Below, in pieces: positions 57,702 through 64,000 of a DNA stretch of 64,000 nt. Each line of letters opens with the position of its first letter. Within the stretch, counting starts at the first letter, position 1. Both the position numbers and the translations under genes were made by a program. Origin of the DNA: a virus; the IMG/VR virus record IMGVR_UViG_3300041964_000072, positions 62,001 through 126,000 of that record. One strand, given 5' to 3'. The notes below the pieces were generated by a model. The model saw nothing but the letters and a program-made list of their open reading frames with translations. It made no database searches and was not told the origin of the DNA.

Positions 57702-58073
57702 ATGTGTCTGGATGAACTTATTAAGATAGCGCCTGTAATTATTCATAGGTATGTGCATGGTGGCGCTACCATCACTCAATTAAGTGAGGAATACAAAGCA
57801 TCTAAGGGGGATATCAAAGCGGTACTTAAGATCCACAAAGTTCCCTTACGACCTCCCTATAAACGGGCGCTATCTGACATCCAGGCGCAAGACATTCTTG
57901 AACACTACATTCCTGGCAGTAAAGATTTTGGGATAGCGTACTTTGCAAAAAAGTACAATGTATCCATAAACACAATAAATAATCTACTGCAAGGGAGAAC
58001 CTACAAGCATGTCCACAAGCTTGTAGCAAGGAATACATCAGAAGATACCAAAGATATTGATGACCCACAATAA
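57702..58073 (+). CDS. HTH DNA-binding protein
   Basis: 123 residues. Two helix-turn-helix units are visible: ATITQLSEEYKASKGDIKAVL (about 22-42) and GIAYFAKKYNVSINTINNLLQG (about 77-98). Double-HTH proteins of this sort are often homing-endonuclease-like DNA-binding modules or transposase/regulator fragments. It has no nuclease domain. It overlaps thyX by 14 nt. Confidence 0.7.
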   Translation: MCLDELIKIAPVIIHRYVHGGATITQLSEEYKASKGDIKAVLKIHKVPLRPPYKRALSDIQAQDILEHYIPGSKDFGIAYFAKKYNVSINTINNLLQGRTYKHVHKLVARNTSEDTKDIDDPQ

Positions 58074-58749
58074 CGAAGTGCAGTTGTTGGGCTTTTATGG
58101 CTCAGATCAAACTCACTGCCTCTCTGCATGGCAATCTACGTCTGTAGAGCTTGGTGTTCCACTACCTGATGATATCCAGAAGCGGATTGAATTTTTGTAC
58201 GATCAAACGGTAATCAAGAAAGCGAAATCCCCTAAAGATTTACTCAGCTTTCTTGCAATTCATAAACATGAAACTCCGTTTGAAAAGTCTTGTATCCACT
58301 TTCAAGTTTGTGGAGATATCGCTAGCCACATTCACTTGATTAAACATCGCATTGGTGTCAGTATCAATGCTGAATCAGCACGTTACAAAGAATACGTCCT
58401 CGATAAGTATTACCTCCCAGAGGACTGGGATGAAGAGGAGCGCATTGCACTAGAAGATCACACGCAAGAATGTTTTCGTCGCTATCACGCTGCAATTAAG
58501 CGACTGGTAAAGAAAGGTATGTCTCGTAGCCGTGCGAAAGAGTCCGCACGTTATTACTTGGGGTATGCCCTTCAGTTGAATTTTGATGTACTGTTCAACT
58601 TCCGAAGCTTCATGCATTTTTTGAGTCTCCGGTACAACCATGCAGCTCAGCGGGAGATTCGCATGATCGCTGAAAATATGTTGAATCAAGTTAAAGCCAT
58701 TCCCGACAATCCTTTTCAATATTCTTTACAAGCATTCGATCTGGAGTAA
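58060..58749 (+). CDS. thyX: Flavin-dependent thymidylate synthase
   Basis: 229 residues from ATG 58060. The ThyX signature RHRxxSxNExSxRY appears as KHRIGVSINAESARY (about 95-109), with Lys in place of the first Arg; S101, E105 and R108 are kept. HETPFEHxxxxFxx appears as HETPFEKSCIHFQV (about 70-83). It methylates dUMP to dTMP using FADH2 and methylene-tetrahydrofolate. With dut, NrdA/B and the dNMP kinase it completes local dTTP supply. Confidence 0.92.
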   Translation: MTHNNEVQLLGFYGSDQTHCLSAWQSTSVELGVPLPDDIQKRIEFLYDQTVIKKAKSPKDLLSFLAIHKHETPFEKSCIHFQVCGDIASHIHLIKHRIGVSINAESARYKEYVLDKYYLPEDWDEEERIALEDHTQECFRRYHAAIKRLVKKGMSRSRAKESARYYLGYALQLNFDVLFNFRSFMHFLSLRYNHAAQREIRMIAENMLNQVKAIPDNPFQYSLQAFDLE

Positions 58750-59774
58750 TGATCATGAACACCGAAACTCTTGTCAGTCAAGCATTAATCAGTAAGTTCG
58801 GTATCGCAGAAGCAAGGGAAGCTGTACGAGATTATGCGATCGCAGTCGATCCACCAATCTCCCTTAAAGAATTCTTCCTGTCCTGGCAAGTAATTGCCGA
58901 ACCTTTTATTAAGAAGCCTGAAAAGAATACTTCCCCTGAAACTGTTGCACGCCCTTCTACTGAAGAATCAAAGCTTGCTTTACTTGTTAATAACGATCAA
59001 AAGCATTTGGAGAGCTTGCGTGTAAAAGGGCTGGAAACCTGGATTGATACTCGACTCGAACATAGTCCAAATTCAAAGGTATTTGTAGGGATTTTATTTG
59101 ATCGAAATTCCCAACAGTATATTGTTGACCCCTTGCTGAAAGTATCGCTTTATTGCGACTACCGTGCTTACTGCGAGGCAGAAAACTTGCCGATGATGAA
59201 GCCGGAGCGGTTCTACAGTCAAATATCTCAGGTATGCCAATGTCGGCTACTTAACTCAGCAATTCGTTTAAATGGTAATAGTACTCCCTACTTAGCAGGA
59301 GTTCGCCTCAAGAAAGAAGATTCTGAGGTGCCTACCGTAGTCCCAGCAGTAGAAGCAGAGGTGCCGTCACTTCCGGCAATGACCAGCTATTCACAGGTCA
59401 AATACTTCTACTTAAAGTATGTAGACCAAATACTGTATTTGATGTATATCTCCAATATTCCAGAGATTAAGGTAAAGCAGTTGTGTGAAAAGGCAGAGCA
59501 AATGTATGCCTTTAGCGAAGAAGAGTGTCAAGTCTATCCAGAGGCACACCAAAACATCGTCTGGAGGTACGGATATATACGAGCTATGAGGTATCTGCAA
59601 GACACGTTAGGTTATGTTGAGAACCTGAAATCAGCTCGAAATGGGTACACCCATAAATACAAATTGACTCAAAAAGGGATCAATGCAGCAGGAGAATTGA
59701 GAGCAAAAATTGCTAATGATCCTGGCTTACTCCCGTTCAAGCCGACAGCCTACACAGGAAAGAAAGTAGTATGA
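58749..59774 (+). CDS. Hypothetical protein with winged-helix-like domains
   Basis: 341 residues starting in the TAATG at the thyX stop. Residues about 135-185 (LYCDYRAYCEAENLPMMKPERFYSQISQVC) resemble the winged helix of D5/primase C-terminal proteins (LY-x-x-Y-x-x-C...G-x-P-x-x-x-x-x-F-x-x-x-L). Residues about 270-325 look like a second winged helix. The Pro-rich middle is a linker. No helicase core is present, so this may be a replication regulator. It is coupled to the dNMP kinase. Confidence 0.62.
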   Translation: MIMNTETLVSQALISKFGIAEAREAVRDYAIAVDPPISLKEFFLSWQVIAEPFIKKPEKNTSPETVARPSTEESKLALLVNNDQKHLESLRVKGLETWIDTRLEHSPNSKVFVGILFDRNSQQYIVDPLLKVSLYCDYRAYCEAENLPMMKPERFYSQISQVCQCRLLNSAIRLNGNSTPYLAGVRLKKEDSEVPTVVPAVEAEVPSLPAMTSYSQVKYFYLKYVDQILYLMYISNIPEIKVKQLCEKAEQMYAFSEEECQVYPEAHQNIVWRYGYIRAMRYLQDTLGYVENLKSARNGYTHKYKLTQKGINAAGELRAKIANDPGLLPFKPTAYTGKKVV

Positions 59775-60475
59775 CCAACATAATTGCATTTGCGGGATAC
59801 CCTAATACAGGAAAGGACACAGCCGCAAAATACTTTGCGGATCGCTCCTTTCATTTGAAATTTGCATTACCTCTTAAGCGGTTTTGCAGTAGTTTGTTCT
59901 GCGTCCCTCTCACCTTCTGGGAGGCAAGCGATCGGGATACTCCTATGCCGGAACTTATGGGAAAATCTCGAAGGCAAGTTTTGCAAGCGATCGGGCAAGG
60001 AATGAGGGAAATGGTTCATCCCGATATATGGCTGCATTGTATTAAGAGGGACTACAGCTATATTCTTCGGAATCATAACGTAGTGTTTTCGGACTTGCGA
60101 TATCCCAATGAGATGCGATTTATTCAGGAGTTGGGTGGGATGATTGTCTATCTCACCAATCCCCGCAGCCAGCAAAATCACACCCATGAAAGTGAATCTC
60201 ATTACGCCATTATCCAAGAAGAGGCAGATGAAATCATTCATAATGATCGCAGTATTGAGCTGTTTCATCAGGTGTTGGAATCTCGTGTAGGATGGCACTT
60301 AGATGCAAAAACGCTTTCTACGATCCCCTTAGATCTCACAGGGATAATGACCTATGAAAAATACATGCGCCTCCAGGGAGCTGGTTGGTCAGTTGGTACA
60401 GCAGACAGCTTCTTGGATCTATCTCAGGATGAATCCGATTTACTCGATGAGAGAGTAAATGAAGGAATGATCTAG
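59771..60475 (+). CDS. Deoxynucleoside monophosphate kinase
   Basis: 234 residues, ATGA-coupled. P-loop GYPNTGKDT (about 8-16), then RRQVLQAIGQGMREMVHPDIWL (about 68-88) and VVFSDLRYPNE (about 104-114) match the phage dNMP kinase family (T4 gene 1 type): G-x-x-x-x-GKDT, LQ-x-x-G-x-x-x-R, W, D-x-RF-x-NE. It phosphorylates dNMPs to dNDPs. The last 50 residues form an acidic extension (DLSQDESDLLDERVNE). A hairpin follows. Confidence 0.85.
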   Translation: MTNIIAFAGYPNTGKDTAAKYFADRSFHLKFALPLKRFCSSLFCVPLTFWEASDRDTPMPELMGKSRRQVLQAIGQGMREMVHPDIWLHCIKRDYSYILRNHNVVFSDLRYPNEMRFIQELGGMIVYLTNPRSQQNHTHESESHYAIIQEEADEIIHNDRSIELFHQVLESRVGWHLDAKTLSTIPLDLTGIMTYEKYMRLQGAGWSVGTADSFLDLSQDESDLLDERVNEGMI

Positions 60476-60517
60476 TACACTGCATATTACAGTTTTGCCT
60501 CCTCCTCATGGCAATAT

Positions 60518-60555
60518 GGGTGTTGCACTAACAACACCCTTCCTTCCTTTCCTTT
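60518..60555 (+). terminator. Terminator-like hairpin before the methylase
   Basis: GGGTGTT (60518-60524) pairs perfectly with AACACCC (60533-60539), followed by a pyrimidine-rich tract (TTCCTTCCTTTCC). It marks the only real gap in this part of the module. Confidence 0.65.
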
Positions 60556-61638
60556 ATGTCTATTCCGATTGCTGTAGATTTATTTTCGGGAGCTGGGGGA
60601 CTTAGTTTAGGTTTTTTTCAGGCAGGGTTCGATCTGCTTGCTTCGGTTGAGATTGATCCAATCAATTGCCAAACCCATGAACGCAATTTTCCTTACTCCC
60701 GAATGTTCTGCACAGGAATTGAAAGCATTACGGGTAGAGAGATTAGAGACTACTCTTCTATTAAGAACTTGCCAATTTCTGTTGTTTTTGGTGGTTCACC
60801 CTGTCAGGGTTTTTCCCTTATAGGGAAGCGCTGTCTTGAAGATAAGCGCAATCAACTTATATATCAGTTCAGTCGCATTGTACACGAACTAAATGCCGAC
60901 TACTTTTGCTTAGAGAATGTCCCTGGAATAGCACAGGGAAAATTTGCATTCATTCTTGAAGACTTAATTAAAGACTTTGTTCAGAAGGGCTATGAAGTAG
61001 TACAGCCTTTCCAGATCCTCAATGCTGCTAACTATGGGGTTCCCCAGTCCCGTCGTCGGTTATTTTTGATTGGCGGACGCAAGGGGCTACCACTTCCTAA
61101 GTATCCATCCCCAGTGACATTCCTTCCAGCAGAAACAGGGGATCTACCGAGATGCCCAACTGTCTGGGATGCGATCAGGGACTTACCGGAAGTCTCATCT
61201 TATCCAGAACTGTACTCCCAGGACTGGCTAGATATTGACCTTCCTCCTGCAAAAAGTGCTTATGTGGAATCCTTACGAGATACACGCTCTCGGAGGCTTA
61301 CGGGATGTTTGCGTACCCACCACAAACCGGAAGTAGTTGAGCGCTTCTTTAATACCATGCCAGGGGAAAAGGAACCTATTTCCCGATTCTTTCGCTTGCA
61401 CCCAAATGGGATTTCCAACACTCTAAGAGCGGGTTCTGGCAGTCATACGGCTTGTCGTCCTATACATCCCTACCAGCTACGGGTTATTACGGTAAGGGAA
61501 GCAGCTCGGCTCCACAGTTTTCCGGATTGGTTCCAGTTTCACCCCTCGAAACTGCATGGGTTCCGGCAGGTAGGGAATTCTGTTCCCCCATCGTTAGCGT
61601 TTCACATAGCAAAGGAGATAGTTAGTTTATGCAAGTAG
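60556..61638 (+). CDS. DNA cytosine-5 methyltransferase
   Basis: 360 residues. Motif I DLFSGAGGLSLGF (8-20), IV GGSPCQGFS with C83 as nucleophile, VI ENVPG (E120), VIII QSRRRLFLIG (about 164-173), X QVGNSVPP (about 337-344). The target region carries NTLRAGSGSHTACRPIHP...ITVREAARLHSFPDW. This is close in order to widespread cyanobacterial m5C enzymes, some of which modify CGATCG inside HIP1; that target is inferred here, not seen. No restriction enzyme is adjacent. It probably protects phage DNA. There is no Shine-Dalgarno; a pyrimidine-rich tract precedes the ATG. Confidence 0.92.
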   Translation: MSIPIAVDLFSGAGGLSLGFFQAGFDLLASVEIDPINCQTHERNFPYSRMFCTGIESITGREIRDYSSIKNLPISVVFGGSPCQGFSLIGKRCLEDKRNQLIYQFSRIVHELNADYFCLENVPGIAQGKFAFILEDLIKDFVQKGYEVVQPFQILNAANYGVPQSRRRLFLIGGRKGLPLPKYPSPVTFLPAETGDLPRCPTVWDAIRDLPEVSSYPELYSQDWLDIDLPPAKSAYVESLRDTRSRRLTGCLRTHHKPEVVERFFNTMPGEKEPISRFFRLHPNGISNTLRAGSGSHTACRPIHPYQLRVITVREAARLHSFPDWFQFHPSKLHGFRQVGNSVPPSLAFHIAKEIVSLCK

Positions 61639-62174
61639 TCGGCGGAAGTGGGCATCGTCCCCTAAAGCTAGCAGAGAGTTATGAGGTATTTGATCTGACA
61701 AAAAATATTCTGGTCAATATCCTCAGAGAAAAGCTAGTAGAGCTGGAGGCAGACTTAGTAAAATCTGGGGGTGCGGTCGGTTTTGATACCTGTCTTTCCG
61801 CTGCTGCTCACAGGGAGGGAATCCCATTTGATGTAATCATTCCCTCTGAGGAGCAAAAAACCCGATACCCTAAGCCTGTACGGGAGGAATATGAAAGAAT
61901 GCTTTCTTGTGCAAGGAAAGTGATTATTCCTCCTGCTTGCATGAAGACTGAAAACTACCGAGAACGGTTATTAATCCGAAACGAAGTTATTGCCGATGAG
62001 TCCACTACCTTAATTGCCCTTTGGGATAGATCTAAATATGGAGGAACCTATCACTGTGTCAGATATTTTGAGAGAACAAGACCAGGAGAAACCTACATCA
62101 ACTTGTGGGATAAATGGGTTACCGAAAGTGGAGTATTTTGCGGACAACCGAAAACTCTTTGTACGACACTATGA
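61629..62174 (+). CDS. SLOG-family (DprA/YpsA-like) protein
   Basis: 181 residues, overlapping the methylase end by 10 nt. GGSGHRPLKL (5-14), GGAVGFDT (about 46-53), A-x-x-x-IPFDVIIP, Y-x-x-R-x-x-x-IA...TTLIALWD...YGGTYHCV. This is the order of the SLOG Rossmann fold (DUF1273/YpsA or DprA-like: GHRP, GGA-x-G-D, IA-WDG-x-x-GGT). It binds a nucleotide or similar ligand. SLOG proteins occur in phages and in defence-linked loci; the ligand is unknown. Confidence 0.78.
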   Translation: MQVVGGSGHRPLKLAESYEVFDLTKNILVNILREKLVELEADLVKSGGAVGFDTCLSAAAHREGIPFDVIIPSEEQKTRYPKPVREEYERMLSCARKVIIPPACMKTENYRERLLIRNEVIADESTTLIALWDRSKYGGTYHCVRYFERTRPGETYINLWDKWVTESGVFCGQPKTLCTTL

Positions 62175-62541
62175 ATCAAATCAGATACTAGAAGTTTTTG
62201 AATTCAAGCACAAAACCACGGCAAAAATAACAGCCCAAAAACTAAATAAGCAATTGCGGGAAGAAATGACTGCAATAGAAGCGGAAGACTCTAACGATGA
62301 GTTAACTGAAATTCAGGAAAGAATCCTGCTTCTATCAGGAAAAATGTACTTTGATAGAGGAGCTAGATTATTCACTACTTACCCAGACCTTTATCCTCTG
62401 CAAGAAATTCAATCTCTTGCCCGAAAGGGATATGTGGAAATGCATAAAGATCCCCGCTGGGCAAGCAGTGTCAATCTTTGGTGTCACACACTGAAGGCAA
62501 TTGTTTGGATTAAATCGAAGTTGAATGAAAATCACGAATAA
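62128..62541 (+). CDS. Hypothetical protein
   Basis: 137 residues if GTG 62128 is the start; the open frame extends to TTG 62014 but would overlap the SLOG gene by 160 nt. Helical and charged (KITAQKLNKQLREEMTAIEAED). The true start is uncertain. It is coupled to the next gene by ATGA-type overlap (17 nt). The family was not recognised. Confidence 0.58.
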   Translation: MEYFADNRKLFVRHYESNQILEVFEFKHKTTAKITAQKLNKQLREEMTAIEAEDSNDELTEIQERILLLSGKMYFDRGARLFTTYPDLYPLQEIQSLARKGYVEMHKDPRWASSVNLWCHTLKAIVWIKSKLNENHE

Positions 62542-63205
62542 AGCACCACTACTAAAGCATTTAACGCACCTACCTTTTAGGCGTTATTGGTTGAAGTTTA
62601 GGGACTTGCCCCCAACAATTCAAGTACTGTGTGGCGATGACCACTCTTTCACGTCAGCTACTTTCATGCAATCTGAGTCCAATTATCAAGGACTGAATGG
62701 CTATGTAGAGTTGTCAAAAGAAGAAGACGCTTCCAAACTAATAAAAGACTTGATCAAGCGGAAGACCTCTAGCGTCGAATTCTCAGAGGATTTAGGGGTT
62801 GCGTGGTGTAATTATCAAACAAGTCCCAAGCACGCCGCTGGGGAGCGTACACCACTGGGAGAGCTAACGAAGCAGCCGGAGTACCTAGAAGAGGTGATGA
62901 ACTGCTTGGAGGCTCAAGAGTGGTCTAAGCTTCGTTTAGTCAGTTACTCAGATCTTAGTCCTGTCTTAGAATCTCCTGATAGTTGCTTTGAATTCGATAT
63001 GGTTTCTGTTTGGGGAATCCCAGCCTTGAACAAAGATTATTTGAGAAAAATTGCTAGTTATTTTAGTGATAAGGAGGATTTGGCTATTGAAGAATCATCC
63101 GAAATGATACGGCTATCAACTATAGATTCTGGTCGAGATTTTTATCTGTTCAGACTAATAGATAAGAAGCCAAAAGCAGGTGAGGTTGCTAGCGAACTAG
63201 AATGA
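62525..63205 (+). CDS. Hypothetical protein
   Basis: 226 residues. Three parts: an N-terminal alpha/beta segment, a middle with QTSPKHAAGERTPLGEL, and a C-terminal third rich in Ser/Asp/Glu. The family was not recognised. It lies just before the RuvC-like gene. Confidence 0.64.
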   Translation: MKITNKAPLLKHLTHLPFRRYWLKFRDLPPTIQVLCGDDHSFTSATFMQSESNYQGLNGYVELSKEEDASKLIKDLIKRKTSSVEFSEDLGVAWCNYQTSPKHAAGERTPLGELTKQPEYLEEVMNCLEAQEWSKLRLVSYSDLSPVLESPDSCFEFDMVSVWGIPALNKDYLRKIASYFSDKEDLAIEESSEMIRLSTIDSGRDFYLFRLIDKKPKAGEVASELE

Positions 63206-63224
63206 AAAGAAAAGCCAAGGTGTT

Positions 63225-63752
63225 ATGTCGGATAATTTAATCTTGGGATGCGATATCGGATTTGCAACTAATGCGATCGCTATCTTGGATGAGCAGAAAA
63301 ATATAATCTACACAGAATTCATGAAGACGGATTCTAGTGACACCTTGGTTAACCGATTCTACTTTTTGTACAACCGATTCTTGGATGTTCTAGAGGAATT
63401 TAAGGTATCCAAGATCATTTACGAACACCCTGTAATGCACAACAAGCAAGGGCACTTATTATCAGGAGTTGCTGCCCTTCTTTTTGTAGCAGCAAGAGTA
63501 AGAGACATTGAATTTATTCAAGACTACTCTGCCACACACATCAAAAAAGTACTGACAAATAATGGACACGCATCAAAAGCAGAAGTTAAGCACGCTGTCT
63601 TAAAGCAAGTCGTCTTTGACAAAAAATACAACAATCATGTTGTGGATGCGATCGCCTGTGTCCTCGTCTATTTAATGGAAAATCCACCATCATCATGCAA
63701 AACACCTACGAAAGCCCTCCCCCTCCCCCACCTTCACAACTTGTCAGCATAG
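63225..63752 (+). CDS. RuvC-like Holliday junction resolvase
   Basis: 175 residues. RNase H-fold acidic residues are in the RuvC order: D10 in GCDIGFATN, E67 in IIYEHPV, then H138 and D141 in NNHVVDAIAC. The NGHASKAEVKHAV segment before them corresponds to the RuvC helix (G-x-A-x-K-x-x-V). It would cut four-way junctions before packaging. The last 25 residues are a Pro-rich extension that overlaps the next open frame by 58 nt. Confidence 0.85.
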   Translation: MSDNLILGCDIGFATNAIAILDEQKNIIYTEFMKTDSSDTLVNRFYFLYNRFLDVLEEFKVSKIIYEHPVMHNKQGHLLSGVAALLFVAARVRDIEFIQDYSATHIKKVLTNNGHASKAEVKHAVLKQVVFDKKYNNHVVDAIACVLVYLMENPPSSCKTPTKALPLPHLHNLSA

Positions 63753-64000
63753 ATATGCTTGATTTGACGACTCAGTTTAATCTGGTGTCTTCAGAGAAAA
63801 TGTTTGACAAGCTAGCGCCTAAAATCTCTCCGGAACAATTGCAGTTTACGATAAAAAATCTCATCCGGGAAAAGGCAATCCAAAGAGCATACATGCTGAG
63901 TACGATGAGAGAGGTTCAGGAGATGGGAATCTATATGGCTGATCTCGAATACAGAGAGCGATGTCTCAAAGAAACCATTCGAGAAATGGCAGAGTACAAC
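63695..64000 (+). CDS. Hypothetical protein, C-terminus beyond the window
   Basis: Open from ATG 63695 through the window end (102 codons). The start may instead be ATG 63755, just after the resolvase stop; the first 20 residues are Pro-rich (SPPPPPPSQ). The rest is helical and charged (REKAIQRAYMLSTMREVQEMGIYMADLEYRERCLKE), possibly a coiled coil. The family was not recognised. Confidence 0.62.
   Translation, partial: MQNTYESPPPPPPSQLVSIDMLDLTTQFNLVSSEKMFDKLAPKISPEQLQFTIKNLIREKAIQRAYMLSTMREVQEMGIYMADLEYRERCLKETIREMAEYN

Noticed and set aside
1-64000. CRISPR array or insertion sequence
   Set aside because: No regularly spaced repeats with unique spacers and no transposase or terminal inverted repeats were seen.

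Overview
The window looks like part of a large tailed double-stranded DNA phage (or prophage or phage-plasmid) of a freshwater, probably filamentous, cyanobacterium. This rests on three things seen directly. The cyanobacterial HIP1 octamer GCGATCGC recurs throughout. There is an M15-type lysin, a tail-fibre-like fragment and a terminase-small-subunit-like gene. There is also a compact phage replication and nucleotide module of overlapping genes. No ribosomal or host metabolic operon is visible. The DNA is AT-rich and most genes have good Shine-Dalgarno sites.

Layout. (1) 1-4.0 kb, mostly minus strand: the edge of the structural/lysis module, with a partial tail-fibre-like protein, a coiled-coil protein, a small basic protein, a peptidoglycan-binding/M15 lysin and a PD-(D/E)xK nuclease. 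(2) 4.2-9.5 kb: a divergent tRNA-Met, small genes, a tyrosine recombinase behind GTAAGTAAA repeats and a sigma70-like promoter, a methyltransferase-like protein, a ribbon-helix-helix protein and a terminase-small-subunit-like protein. (3) 9.5-12.3 kb: a long gene-free leader full of hairpins, two unrecognised genes and three terminators built on related stems. (4) 12.4-38.7 kb: about fifty small plus-strand genes of mostly unknown function, arranged as one long array. It is punctuated by strong intrinsic terminators that lie immediately before the next Shine-Dalgarno site. It includes small paralogous families, zinc-knuckle proteins, a DndB-like DGQHR protein and one short minus-strand pair. 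(5) 38.7-39.4 kb: a second gene-free region with three TGTAATAC repeats, a terminator, a promoter and a long structured leader. (6) 39.4-64 kb: the replication module, all plus strand and mostly overlapping.

The replication module runs in this order: Sak3/DUF1071-like annealing protein, SSB-like protein, RecB/Cas4-like nuclease, zinc-finger TOPRIM primase split by a +1 frameshift, RepA-like helicase, PcfJ-like protein, family A DNA polymerase, NrdA, a zinc ribbon, an Acb2/Tad1-like protein, NrdB, DUF4326-like and GNAT-like proteins, metallophosphoesterase, dUTPase, ThyX, dNMP kinase, a C5 DNA methyltransferase, a SLOG-family protein and a RuvC-like resolvase. Together these give dNTP supply, thymidylate synthesis, DNA synthesis, recombination, junction resolution and DNA modification. 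An Acb2/Tad1-like cyclic-nucleotide sponge candidate and an orphan DndB-like protein suggest counter-defence. Most accessory genes could not be assigned a function. All family calls are from reading motifs, with no database search.
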